Shown one piece after another: positions 16,994-26,219 of a stretch of 60,050 nucleotides of DNA; positions within the stretch are counted from its first letter, which is position 1, and the number at the start of each line of letters is the position of its first letter. Below the pieces are notes generated by a model. The model had not been told where the DNA came from, searched no databases, and worked only from the letters and a program-made list of their open reading frames with translations. This DNA comes from Rhodobacteraceae bacterium HLUCCO18 (GTDB taxonomy: Bacteria; Pseudomonadota; Alphaproteobacteria; Rhodobacterales; Rhodobacteraceae), in assembly GCA_001314805.1 (NCBI GenBank), contig LJSY01000026.1, positions 1-60,050 on the forward strand. The letters are read 5' to 3'. The position numbers and the translations under genes were made by a program.

Positions 16994-18709
16994 ATGAGCA
17001 GGGACTACCGCATCGGCATGTTGTGGATGGAGGGGCCGTTGAGCTTCCTCGAGCAACTTTGCATCGTCTCGTTCCGGGACGCCGGCCATCATGTCGTGCT
17101 CTACACCTACGGCGACGTCACCGGGATACCGGACGGGATCGAAGTCGCGGACGCCGCCACCGTCCTGCCCCGCCACGATTTCCTGCAGCACGAACGCACG
17201 GGCAGTCCGGCGCTGCATTCCGACCTCTTCCGCTACCATCTTCTGGCCGGGAATCCGGACATGATCTGGGCCGACACCGACGCCTACTGCGTGCGAAAAT
17301 TCGAGACCGACAGCGGCCATTTCCATGGATGGGAATCCGACAGGCACGTGAATGGCGGCGTGCTCGGGCTGCCGGCCGACAGTGAAACACTGCAGGCGCT
17401 GCTGGCGTTCACCCGTGACGAATTCGCCATCCCGCCATGGTACGACGAACAGACGCGCGCCGAGTATGCCGCCAAGAAGGAGCGCGGCGAACCGGTCCAT
17501 GCGGGAGAGATGGCCTGGGGCGTCTGGGGTCCGCATGCCCTGACGCATTTCCTCCACGAAACCGGCGAGATCCGCCACGCGCTCAATCGCCAGGCGCTCT
17601 ATCCCTTCAGCTTCAAGGAGCGACGGTTGATGACACGGCCCGGTTTCGACGCCAGCGGCCATGTCACGCCGGATACTTTCTCGATCCATTTCTATGGCCG
17701 GCGCATGCGGCGCCGTCTCGAGGAAAAGTTCGATAGCCTTCCGCCCCCCGACAGCCTGATCGGCAGGCTGGTCAGGAAACACGGGATCGACCCGCTTGCG
17801 GCCCGGATACCGCCGAAAAGCGCCGTTCAGCGGAGCGCGGGAACCGATCAGGCCGGCACGGGATCCGCGACGGACATCGCGACAGCAGTCACCGAACGCG
17901 TCCCTGAACCGGCGATGGCGACCGCGGCCGCCAGCGCGACGGTGCCCCCGACCGTCACACGCGATCCACAGGCGCCGGCGCCGGGCCCGACCCCGGCGGC
18001 GCCCTCGGTGCCGCCGCCCGAGATGCGACCGGATCCAAGCGTGAACCTCACCGATCTCGCGGATCGCTTCGGGTCCGACAAGGGGTCGAAGAAGCACCGC
18101 TATACCGAGCTCTACAACATGCTCTTCCTGCCCTATCGGCATGTGCCGATCAGGTTCCTGGAGATGGGATTGCAGATCGGCGGCCCCGAACATGGCAAGC
18201 ATGCAGACCGCGCCACGACCGACGCGCCTTCAGTCCGCATGTGGCTCGAATTCTTCCCCAAGGCCGAAATCTACGGCCTCGACGTCTCGGATTTCGGCTG
18301 GTTCGAAGACCCCCGGTTCCGCTTCATTCGCTGTGACATGGACCGGCGCGAGAACATCCGCGCCGCCACGGCGGCCCTGCCGGATCTCGATATCATCATC
18401 GACGACGCAAGCCATGCCTCGCACCACCAGCAATTCGGGTTCCTCGAACTCTTTCCGAAACTTCGGCGCGGCGGGCTTTACGTGATCGAAGATCTGCGCT
18501 GGCAGCCGCCGGCCTATGAGCGCGCGGGGATCACGACCACCGCGAACCTGTTTCAAGGCTGGCTCGACGCGCGCAGCTTTTCGCACAGCGATCCGACGAT
18601 CGCCGCGGAGTTCAACGCGCTGGCGCCCGAGATATCCGGCGCCTTCGTGTTTCAGGCCCATTTCCGCAAGTCCAAGCGCGATCAGGTGGTCGTGGTGCAC
18701 AAGCGCTGA
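16994..18709 (+). CDS. Two-domain protein: glycosyltransferase plus SAM methyltransferase
   Basis: A 571-aa fusion. Residues 1-270 resemble sugar-binding DXD-type glycosyltransferases of the capsular/Gb3-synthase kind: LHSDLFRYHLL, then the DXD motif DTD at 94-96 in IWADTDAYC, and NGGVLGLP. Residues about 275-345 are a low-complexity Ala/Pro/Thr linker. Residues about 350-571 form a class I methyltransferase like those of macrolide and cephalosporin O-methylation: DRFGSDKGSKKHRYTELY, FLEMGLQIGG, DIIIDDASHASHHQ, GGLYVIEDL. It probably adds and methylates a sugar in one protein. It follows the FGE gene after 52 AT-rich bases and precedes paralogue B. Confidence 0.82.
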   Translation: MSRDYRIGMLWMEGPLSFLEQLCIVSFRDAGHHVVLYTYGDVTGIPDGIEVADAATVLPRHDFLQHERTGSPALHSDLFRYHLLAGNPDMIWADTDAYCVRKFETDSGHFHGWESDRHVNGGVLGLPADSETLQALLAFTRDEFAIPPWYDEQTRAEYAAKKERGEPVHAGEMAWGVWGPHALTHFLHETGEIRHALNRQALYPFSFKERRLMTRPGFDASGHVTPDTFSIHFYGRRMRRRLEEKFDSLPPPDSLIGRLVRKHGIDPLAARIPPKSAVQRSAGTDQAGTGSATDIATAVTERVPEPAMATAAASATVPPTVTRDPQAPAPGPTPAAPSVPPPEMRPDPSVNLTDLADRFGSDKGSKKHRYTELYNMLFLPYRHVPIRFLEMGLQIGGPEHGKHADRATTDAPSVRMWLEFFPKAEIYGLDVSDFGWFEDPRFRFIRCDMDRRENIRAATAALPDLDIIIDDASHASHHQQFGFLELFPKLRRGGLYVIEDLRWQPPAYERAGITTTANLFQGWLDARSFSHSDPTIAAEFNALAPEISGAFVFQAHFRKSKRDQVVVVHKR

Positions 18710-18766
18710 GCGCCCTCGGGCGCGTGCGGGCCGGGCCGCGTGGCCAGCGTGCAGGGAGAACGCGAC

Positions 18767-18824
18767 ATGAGACGCGCCAGAGACGAAGACAGACGATCCG
18801 CAACCGCACGGGACATGATCCCGT
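18767..18824 (+). other. Possible 18-codon leader ORF overlapping the next start
   Basis: An ATG at 18767, preceded by the good ribosome site AGGGAGA, opens an 18-codon arginine-rich frame. It ends in a TGA at 18822-18824 that overlaps the GTG start (18823) of the next gene. It could be a translational-coupling leader, or a sign that the next gene's true start lies in another frame. Nothing else supports a functional peptide. Confidence 0.25.
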
Positions 18825-19722
18825 GAAGGACGGACATGCCGAAGACATCGCGGCCGAAGGCCTGCTCCCGGTCTGGTTGCGGGACATCTCCGGCCCGGCC
18901 GGAGGGACCGGGTTCTACGAAAAGACCGGCGAGCACGCGGCGGCCTTCGTCGACAGGGGCCGCCATCAGCTCGTGGTGTCTTTCGACAACCTCGCGGATG
19001 CCGGAAACCCCGGCCATGACGTGGAACCCTGGGGCGGCAAGTTCATCCGCGACAAGGGCTGGAGCCATCTCGGCGTCTTCGCCCGCGGACCGAGCTGGTA
19101 TCGCGATCCGGAGATCATCGGCCTTTTCGACCGCCTCGCCCGTCGCGGCTTTTTCGACAGCTTCGACAGGGTGGCGCTTGTCGGCACCTCGATGGGCGGT
19201 TTTGCGGCGCTGGCCTTTGCCGATTTCGCGCCCGGGTCGACCGTGGTCGCCCTCAGCCCGCAAACCACCCTCGACCGGACAAGGGTTCCGTGGGAGGAGC
19301 GGTTTCTGAAAGGTCAGGCGCGCGACTGGACCCTGCCCTGTTCCGACGCGGCCCACACGATCGGCCGGATCGACCGCGCCTACATACTCTACGATCCGGC
19401 TGTGAAGGCCGACCTGTGGCACGTCGAGCGCCTTCCGCAGGACCGCGTGATCCGCCTGAAAGGGTTCTGGTTCGGCCACAAGACCGCCGTCGTCATGCGC
19501 CGGATCGACCAGCTCAAACCCTTCATGGAAGCGGCGGTTACAGGCACGCTGACCGAGCCCGCATTCTACAGGATGATCCGCGCCCGCAAGGATCTGCTGC
19601 TGTACCGGCGCGAGGTCGAGGCCGATCTGACCCGGCGCGGCCAAAAGGTCCGCATGAAGCGATTTCGCGACGCCTTTCGCAACCGCAAGAGACGCCTCGC
19701 AAACGTGCTTGCAGAGGGCTGA
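18823..19722 (+). CDS. Alpha/beta-hydrolase-like protein, paralogue B
   Basis: A 299-aa relative of the 14913-15836 product, of unknown function. The conserved core includes LVVSFDNLAD, WSHLGVFARGPSWYRD, the nucleophile elbow VGTSMGGFAALAF (a Ser/Gly/Gly elbow), SPQTTLDR with WEERF, and a late histidine in WFGHKTAV. The N-terminal GFYEKTGEHAAAF is shared with paralogue C. The start is uncertain: GTG 18823 overlaps the TGA of a short upstream frame with a good ribosome site, and the open frame reaches GTG 18724. It lies 15 bases before the sulfatase gene, so co-transcription is likely. An esterase or acyl-transfer role on the glycan is possible but unproven. Confidence 0.7.
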   Translation: MKDGHAEDIAAEGLLPVWLRDISGPAGGTGFYEKTGEHAAAFVDRGRHQLVVSFDNLADAGNPGHDVEPWGGKFIRDKGWSHLGVFARGPSWYRDPEIIGLFDRLARRGFFDSFDRVALVGTSMGGFAALAFADFAPGSTVVALSPQTTLDRTRVPWEERFLKGQARDWTLPCSDAAHTIGRIDRAYILYDPAVKADLWHVERLPQDRVIRLKGFWFGHKTAVVMRRIDQLKPFMEAAVTGTLTEPAFYRMIRARKDLLLYRREVEADLTRRGQKVRMKRFRDAFRNRKRRLANVLAEG

Positions 19723-19737
19723 GCAAAACGTCCGACG

Positions 19738-21936
19738 ATGGCTGAACGCAAGAACATTATCCTGATCTCGATCGACGACGGGATCGCCTTCTGGCGCTAC
19801 CGGCACGTGTTCGGGCCCGCGCTTCTGACGCCCAACCTCGATCGCATGGCAGAGGCGGCCACGGCCTTCACCTCGGCCTATTGCCAGGTGCCGATCTGCG
19901 GTCCATCCCGGGCGAGCATGCTGACGGGCCTGTCGCCCTTCGAGACAGGCATCGTCGACAACTACACGCGGCTTTACGACGTTGTCCGGCCCGACCATCT
20001 CTGGCAGTTCCGGCTGCGACAGAGCGGGTATCATTGCTCGACGGCGGGCAAGGTCCATCATGCCTTCGGGCCGCAGCCGCCCGTATTGCATGACGTTCTC
20101 TATTCCCATCCCCCGAAGCCGCTGAACATCGCGCCGCCGCGGGGCAAGGCGACGCCGGTCAGGAAGTTCGGCGGCATGGGTGGCGGCCCCGGCACGACCC
20201 GCCCCGAGGACGACGCGCTCTATTACGACCATCAATCGGCCAGCGACGCGATCGCCTTTCTGGAAAGGCATGACAGCGCGGCGCCGTTCTACCGCGAGAT
20301 CGGGTTCCTGCACCCGCACCTGCCCTACAAGACACCCGTCCGCTTCAAGGAGATGTATGACGAGACCGCCTTCGCCTATCCCGAGGCGTGGTCGAAAGGC
20401 TTCGATCTGGCGGCCTTCCCGCAAGCCTTCATCGGCGAGAATTTCCCGACCGAAGACCTGTCGGAATGGCAGAAATCGGTGCGCAACTACTTCTCGGCCT
20501 ACAGTCACATGGATTACCATCTGGGCCGTGTCTGGGATGCGTTGCAGGCCTCGCCACACGCGAGGAACACGATCGTGGTGCTCTTCGCGGACCATGGCTA
20601 CCATCTGGGAGACAAGCGACGGTTCCGCAAATCGACGCTTTACGAGGAATGTACCCGCGTGCCGCTCCTGATCTGGGACCCTGACGCAAAGGGGGGGGAG
20701 GTCGACGATCCGGTCGGCCTGATCGACATCGGACCGACCATCCTCGATTACGCCGGTTGTCCGCCGCTGGGCTGGACCCAAGGTCGCTCGTTGCGCCCGG
20801 CGGTCGCGACCAAGCGCGCCGATCCCGACCGCGCCGTGCCGAGTTTCAAGTTCGCCTCGGTGGGGCTTCGCAAGGGGCCGTGGCGCATCACGCTCTATCC
20901 CGACGGAAGCTCGGAGTTCCATGACGTGGAACAGGATATGTGGCTGACCGAGAACCTTGCCCACCGGCACCCCGATTACGATGATGCGGCGCGCGAGCTT
21001 GTCTCGGTTGCCGCGGATTGGGGGCTCGACCTGGGGTCCGCCTTGCAGGGGCCGGGCAGACCCCGGGCCCTGCCCGCGACACGTCGGATGCCCGGCGCCC
21101 CGGGCGCGGTGGCGGACCGGGTTTTTTCGACCGACCTCGCCCCTGGCGGGAGCGCGGCGGGACGGCCCTGTGACTGCACCGAATACGTGACCGGCCTGTC
21201 CCCGGACAGCCATATCGCGCTGTCCGCCGCAACGCGGGCCGTCCGGCGTGGCAGCGAAGGGGCCGGCGCGGTCGAGCGATTGCGCCTGACGGGCAACGCC
21301 AATGACAACGACATCACGCTTGTCGCCGGGCGCGGCCACTACACCGTGGAGATAGACACAGGCCCCGGAGACAATACGATCCTGGCCAGTCACGAACGGC
21401 TCGACGTGCGCTGCGGTCGGGGGAACAACCGCGTCACGGCCGCCGGTGGCGGGATCGTCCGCGGCGGGTCGGGCAGTGACACGCTGCGCTCCGGCGCGCT
21501 CGAGACCGAACTCCACGGCGGCAGCGGCGGCGAGAACATGCTTGTGGCGGGCAGCGGCCCGACCACGATCTACAGCGGCTGGGGCACTTGCAGGATCCGG
21601 AGCGGCGACGGCGAGACGAGGATCATCATCGAAGGCGGTCGCAACACCGTCGATGCCCGTCGCGGCCAGCCCAGTCTGACCGTTCGCCGGACCGGAATGC
21701 CCCAGACCATCCGGCTCGGCACGGCCGAGCCCGAGATCGACCTGTCGGACTGGACCGGTCTCGGCCCGGCTGTCCTGCGGGCCGAGGGTGACGGACTGGT
21801 GGTCGAGTGCGGCACCGAACGGCTTGTCTTTCTGGGCGCGACGCCGGACCGGCTCCGCCGCGCCATTCACGGCGTAACGCTCGAAAGCGACACGGGTTTC
21901 GCGCAGGACGCGCCGACGGAGGGGGCGGACGCATGA
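19738..21936 (+). CDS. Type I sulfatase with an RTX-like C-terminal half
   Basis: Hydrolyses a sulfate ester of unknown identity. The protein is 732 aa. The N-terminal 440 residues are an alkaline-phosphatase-fold sulfatase of the iduronate-2-sulfatase kind: IDDG metal ligands at 12-15, the CxPSR motif CGPSR with C54 as formylglycine precursor, AGKVHH (about 106), and DHGYHLGDK (about 285). Residues about 450-732 are glycine/aspartate-rich with RTX-like repeats such as GGSGSDTL and GGSGGENML near 575-605, suggesting a beta-roll. There is no signal peptide, so type I secretion or a cytoplasmic role is more likely than Sec export. A cognate FGE lies three genes upstream. Its stop overlaps the next start (ATGA). 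Confidence 0.87.
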   Translation: MAERKNIILISIDDGIAFWRYRHVFGPALLTPNLDRMAEAATAFTSAYCQVPICGPSRASMLTGLSPFETGIVDNYTRLYDVVRPDHLWQFRLRQSGYHCSTAGKVHHAFGPQPPVLHDVLYSHPPKPLNIAPPRGKATPVRKFGGMGGGPGTTRPEDDALYYDHQSASDAIAFLERHDSAAPFYREIGFLHPHLPYKTPVRFKEMYDETAFAYPEAWSKGFDLAAFPQAFIGENFPTEDLSEWQKSVRNYFSAYSHMDYHLGRVWDALQASPHARNTIVVLFADHGYHLGDKRRFRKSTLYEECTRVPLLIWDPDAKGGEVDDPVGLIDIGPTILDYAGCPPLGWTQGRSLRPAVATKRADPDRAVPSFKFASVGLRKGPWRITLYPDGSSEFHDVEQDMWLTENLAHRHPDYDDAARELVSVAADWGLDLGSALQGPGRPRALPATRRMPGAPGAVADRVFSTDLAPGGSAAGRPCDCTEYVTGLSPDSHIALSAATRAVRRGSEGAGAVERLRLTGNANDNDITLVAGRGHYTVEIDTGPGDNTILASHERLDVRCGRGNNRVTAAGGGIVRGGSGSDTLRSGALETELHGGSGGENMLVAGSGPTTIYSGWGTCRIRSGDGETRIIIEGGRNTVDARRGQPSLTVRRTGMPQTIRLGTAEPEIDLSDWTGLGPAVLRAEGDGLVVECGTERLVFLGATPDRLRRAIHGVTLESDTGFAQDAPTEGADA

Positions 21937-23864
21937 CCGACAAGCAAACCGTCGATGCCTCCGCCGCGCCGCTCTGGTGGAAAGAGATCTTCCCGGCCGG
22001 AGCGCGGAAAGGGTTCTACCGCCGCGAAGGCGGCCTGACCCTGACGTTCATCGACCGCGAATCCGCCCGTCTCGTCGTGACCATCGAAGCGGAGCCGGGC
22101 GCGCAAGGCGCCTCCCGGGGGGACAGGGTGATCGACCCGATCCTGTCGGCACGGGGCTGGAGTCATCTGATCGTGCAGTTCGCCGACAGCCGCGATGCGG
22201 CCGATCGCGTGCGACTGACGCTGGATGCCCTTTGGCAGGACGGTCTCTTCGACCGTGTCACGCAGATCGACATGCTGGGCATCGGCGCGGGTGCCACCGT
22301 GCTCCTTGCGCTTGACGGCCGGTTCGCCGCGACACGAAAGGTGGCGATTTGCCCGACAGCGGTCCCGCGCCTGTGGCCCGAGGGCGCGGGTCCAGTCACC
22401 TTGATGACCGACGGGCCGATGGGGTCCGGACCCGTCGAGACCGCGCTTCCCGTCGGAAGCATGCTCCTGCGCCTGCCTGCGGGCAGCGACCCTCTTGCCA
22501 GGCTCCACGCGGCGGAACTGTTGGACGAGATCATCGGCGGCGGGATCGAGGGAACGCTCGATCGCGACAGCTTCGACGCTCTTGTCGCGGACCTCGGGCC
22601 GGACCCGACCCAAGAGCGACCCGAGGTGAAACCTGCCACCGATCACCCGGATCACGCCTGGCCGCGGGAACGCGGCAATGTCTGGATGCTGGAAAACCGC
22701 GACGGCGTGCTGCGCTACCTGTCGGATCGCTGGAACGGTCGCGTGATCGGTTTCGAGGAGCGCAACGGCAAAACACTGGCCCAGACGCCGCCCGTGATGC
22801 CCGGGATCATCGCCATCGGCGACGCCTGCGGCCTGCCACGCCCCCTCGATGAGCGCTATCCCTGGCACGTATTCGACGAGAACCTGACCCCCGACGCGCC
22901 GGATTTCGCCGCCCGCAGTCACGGGGTGCTGCTGGCACGGACGCTTGACGCAGCCGGTGACGCGCTGCCGGGGGTCATCGCGCTGGATGTTCCTCAAGCA
23001 GGCAGCACACCCGCAGATTTCCACTCCGACGCACCCTTGAGCCGAACACTGGAGGCACGGCTCGAGCAAGCCGTGTCGCAGGCCGCTTCGCACGGCCGGA
23101 ACCTGCATGTGGACCGTGTCAGCCTTGGGCTCTGTGCCGGCGCGCCATCGCTGTCGGCCGAGGCGGTTCAGGCCGTCTATCGCGACGTGATCCTGCGGCT
23201 CGGACGCCTTGTCCCCGAGCGAACGGGGCAGACTTCTGCTCCGGTTTTCGTGCTGACGCAGGCCGCGGGGAGCCGGTCGGACGGCCGGGCCGGCGCGATC
23301 CTCGCCGAGGCCGGGCTCGAAGCCGATTTCCCGGTATCGAAGGTCGTGATCGCCGGGCCCGCCTATCCGCATGCGCTCATGCCCGACATGCCGGCCACGG
23401 CCGATCCTGCGGAACGCCTCCTCATGGATGAACGCGAGGCCGAGGCGGTCGCGACCCTCCAACGCGGCGAACGCTGGTTTTGTCCGAGCCTGCGGCTTGC
23501 GACCTATTCGGCCAACCGGATCACGGCGGCCTTCACCTCGCTTGCGCCATTGGTTCTGGACGACGGCCCGCACGGGTTCCGCGTCGATGGCGCGGCCGAC
23601 GCGCCCAGGATCCTGTCCGCCGAACTGATCGATGGTGACCGCATCCTGATCGAGTGCGACGGGCCGCTCGACGGGATCTCGGCGCGGCTGGCCTATGCCT
23701 GGGGCTGGACGACGCCGCGGGACGGTCCCTGCACGGCCAACCACGGGGCGGTCCGCGACAGCTGGGAAAGGCCCAGCATGGTCAGGCCGGGGCGGACGCT
23801 GCATCGCAACGCGCTGGCCGGGGTCGTGCCGATCTGGCCGGCCGATCGTGTCGGTGCGGCGTGA
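21933..23864 (+). CDS. Paralogue C: degenerate alpha/beta-hydrolase domain plus unknown C-terminal domain
   Basis: A 643-aa protein of unknown function whose ATG overlaps the sulfatase stop. Residues 1-200 resemble paralogues A and B (WWKEIFPAGARKGFYRREG, GWSHLIVQFADS), but the nucleophile elbow GTSMGG is replaced by GIGAGA. The serine is therefore lost and this domain may bind rather than catalyse. Residues about 250-643 look like an SGNH / sialate-acetylesterase-type domain seen in roseobacter surface proteins: VSLGLCAGAPS, a C-terminal AYAWGWTTP, and NHGAVRDSW before LHRNALAGVVPIW. The latter assignment is tentative. Tight coupling to the sulfatase suggests a shared substrate. Confidence 0.6.
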   Translation: MTDKQTVDASAAPLWWKEIFPAGARKGFYRREGGLTLTFIDRESARLVVTIEAEPGAQGASRGDRVIDPILSARGWSHLIVQFADSRDAADRVRLTLDALWQDGLFDRVTQIDMLGIGAGATVLLALDGRFAATRKVAICPTAVPRLWPEGAGPVTLMTDGPMGSGPVETALPVGSMLLRLPAGSDPLARLHAAELLDEIIGGGIEGTLDRDSFDALVADLGPDPTQERPEVKPATDHPDHAWPRERGNVWMLENRDGVLRYLSDRWNGRVIGFEERNGKTLAQTPPVMPGIIAIGDACGLPRPLDERYPWHVFDENLTPDAPDFAARSHGVLLARTLDAAGDALPGVIALDVPQAGSTPADFHSDAPLSRTLEARLEQAVSQAASHGRNLHVDRVSLGLCAGAPSLSAEAVQAVYRDVILRLGRLVPERTGQTSAPVFVLTQAAGSRSDGRAGAILAEAGLEADFPVSKVVIAGPAYPHALMPDMPATADPAERLLMDEREAEAVATLQRGERWFCPSLRLATYSANRITAAFTSLAPLVLDDGPHGFRVDGAADAPRILSAELIDGDRILIECDGPLDGISARLAYAWGWTTPRDGPCTANHGAVRDSWERPSMVRPGRTLHRNALAGVVPIWPADRVGAA

Positions 23865-23891
23865 CCCGAACGGCGGGCGGCGCCCCGGCGT

Positions 23892-26141
23892 TCAGTGCTG
23901 CGTTTCGAGAGGCATCTCCACGGTGAAACCCCATTGCCCCCCCGGGTCGCGTGCGACAACCGCGTCGGGCACGACCTGGGGCCCCGACAGGAAAACGTTC
24001 GCCCCGAAATGCGCATGCAGCCGCGAAAGCTTCTCCATGCGAGGGCTGGTCAGCTCGGCATAGAAACGGGCCGAATCCGGCGTTGCCAAAAGCTCCTCGA
24101 TCTTGGCGCGATGACACCCCACCGAATAGGCGTGCGCCGCCGCGATCTCCGGATCGGACATCAGGCGCGCGAGTTCCTCTTTCATCCGCGGCAGGTTGCG
24201 CTGGATCGAGACGTCCGTCACCGCGTTGTTGTTCATCCGGAACCAGTAGGCGAGGCCTTGTTCGCGATCCACGTGATTCACCCGCCCGCGGTCACGCTTG
24301 ACGAGGAAACTCTCGGCCGAACGCACCGCGTAATGATTGAGTTGCACGAGGTCGTAGCCGTAGGTCGACGCGGTCGAGCGCCAGGCGTTGCGATACATGT
24401 CGCGCGGCAGGGGCTGGCCGGATCCATTGACCCAGTTGACCTCCTCCCAGAGTTGCGGCTGGAGCCCCTTGGGCCGGTGAACGCCGAGTTTCTTGAACAG
24501 CCCGATGTTTCGGAACAGGGTCTTGAAGCCCCAGGCCTGATGCGGTTTCCGGCTGAATTCCGGCGCGCAGTGCCGGAATTGTTCGGTGACAGGGCGGTCC
24601 TCGAAACGGTGCATGTCACCGTTTCCGAAAAGCCGCCAGGTCATCGCGATCATATTCGCCTCGGGCACCGCAGCGAAGAGCGCGTCGAGCGTGCCGTCCC
24701 CGGTCTTTATGTTGATGTACTCGTCGACATCGATGCAGGTCACCCAGGCCGCCTGCCTGATCAGCGCCTCGCCATCGGCCGCCCGAAGCGCGGCATGCTG
24801 CGGCTTGCACCGGAATTCGCGATAGGGGTTGTCGCGGTGATGGACGTAGCCCTTGCGCTCCAGCAGCTGCAGCATGGAGTCCGAGCCATCGCTGCAATCG
24901 TTGGTGTAGACAAGGACATCGTCGATGCCGATGGCGCGGTGATAGGCCAGCCATTCGAGGATGAAGGGACCCTCGTTCTTCATCGTCGTGACGATTGCAC
25001 GACGCCCGCGGTCTTCGGCCCGGGTGTCGACCACGATCTCCGGCATCCGCACGGGGCTGCGCCCGAAACGATGCTCGGCGATGGACAGAAGCTCCGTGCT
25101 TTCGACGAGCGATGTCTTGGGGACCAGCCGTGATACCGAACCGGTCGGGTGCCGCAGAGCCATGAAGCGGAAGAATTCCGGGGCGTGGCCCGGATCGGCG
25201 GTGGCGTTCGCAACGCGAACCATGCGCCAGATCGCCCCGGCCGGCGCGCGCGCCGGGGCGATACACCAGCGCCTCCTGATCTCCTGGCTGTCGAACTGCA
25301 CGCAGAGGTGATCGGCGAAGTGCACCGGCACGCCCTTGCGCAAACGCCAGGGAAAGCAATGCCGCCCGTTCAGCGCGACCAGGCCGCCCTCGGCGGCGAC
25401 CGCGGCGTCGAAGATGGAGACCTCGCCCCGCGGTGCGAGATCATGGACGTCGAGATTGGCCACCGCTCTCGCCTCGGCCAGAAACCGCGCGCGCATGATC
25501 TCGTAGATCGAGCCGGCACCGAGCGGACTGTGCCACGGTTCCGGGTCGGGCACCTGCATCCGATCCTTGCCCGGCGCCTCTGGGACGCAGAAAGGATGCG
25601 CCTCCGGCGGTTGTCCCGGCTTTCCCAGTGGCTCGTCGCTCGCCAGCACGACGACCCTGCACTCCGACAGCCGTTCCTGCAGTCCGGCGGCAAGTTCGCG
25701 ACGGAAATCGGCATCGTTTCCCGGGCGCGCCCGGTCGAGGATCACGGCCGCCGTCATTCCGTGCAGGTCCGCATGGAACTCCAGCCAGTCGAGCACCAGC
25801 TCCGCGCGTTCGCCGTTGCGGACGGCCGCCAGAACGTTGGCCCCTGCCAGGATGCCGGTTTCCGCCGGCGCGGCAGTCAGCCTCACCCGCTGTCCGGCAA
25901 TCGTGAAATCGAGCTCGGCATCGTCGGGCAGGTCGTAGGTCAGGCAGGAAGCGCCGTTCACCGCGAGCGCGGAACGCGCCACGGCATCCTCAGGCGGGAT
26001 GACTTCATCCGGCGTGACGACGTCGAAAAAGAACAGGGTGACCCGTCGGTTCCCGTCGCGCACCTCTTCCACCACGTCGAGAAGCCTGCGCTCTCCCACG
26101 CGATGGCTGGCAAGCCGTCTTTCGATCAGGTTCGCCGTCAA
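23892..26141 (-). CDS. Large protein with C-terminal GT2-type glycosyltransferase domain
   Basis: A 749-aa protein. About 380 N-terminal residues are unrecognised. From about 380 it has a glycosyltransferase of the Glyco_tranf_2_4 kind: VTTMKNEGPFILEWLAYHR, the VYTNDCSDGSD loop, and DVDE within CIDVDEYINI (about 468) as the metal/nucleotide-sugar motif. The start is probably TTG at 26141 behind GAGGAAAGG. Closely similar GT domains are in the 27009-28736 and 28917-30113 products, so the three arose by duplication. It ends 27 bases from the convergent end of paralogue C. It is last in a minus-strand operon with the methyltransferase and the FkbM-GT fusion. Confidence 0.8.
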   Translation of the reverse strand: MTANLIERRLASHRVGERRLLDVVEEVRDGNRRVTLFFFDVVTPDEVIPPEDAVARSALAVNGASCLTYDLPDDAELDFTIAGQRVRLTAAPAETGILAGANVLAAVRNGERAELVLDWLEFHADLHGMTAAVILDRARPGNDADFRRELAAGLQERLSECRVVVLASDEPLGKPGQPPEAHPFCVPEAPGKDRMQVPDPEPWHSPLGAGSIYEIMRARFLAEARAVANLDVHDLAPRGEVSIFDAAVAAEGGLVALNGRHCFPWRLRKGVPVHFADHLCVQFDSQEIRRRWCIAPARAPAGAIWRMVRVANATADPGHAPEFFRFMALRHPTGSVSRLVPKTSLVESTELLSIAEHRFGRSPVRMPEIVVDTRAEDRGRRAIVTTMKNEGPFILEWLAYHRAIGIDDVLVYTNDCSDGSDSMLQLLERKGYVHHRDNPYREFRCKPQHAALRAADGEALIRQAAWVTCIDVDEYINIKTGDGTLDALFAAVPEANMIAMTWRLFGNGDMHRFEDRPVTEQFRHCAPEFSRKPHQAWGFKTLFRNIGLFKKLGVHRPKGLQPQLWEEVNWVNGSGQPLPRDMYRNAWRSTASTYGYDLVQLNHYAVRSAESFLVKRDRGRVNHVDREQGLAYWFRMNNNAVTDVSIQRNLPRMKEELARLMSDPEIAAAHAYSVGCHRAKIEELLATPDSARFYAELTSPRMEKLSRLHAHFGANVFLSGPQVVPDAVVARDPGGQWGFTVEMPLETQH

Positions 26142-26219
26142 CTGTCTTCAGCCTTTCCTCTCGATCATCCCGGCGTCCCCTCGGCCACCCCTCGTCGAGT
26201 CCTCCCGAACAAGCGCCCG

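Noticed and set aside
18682-21870. 1062-aa open frame antisense to paralogue B and the sulfatase
   Set aside because: Low-information Arg/His/Gly-rich sequence; the plus-strand genes under it have catalytic motifs and coupled starts.
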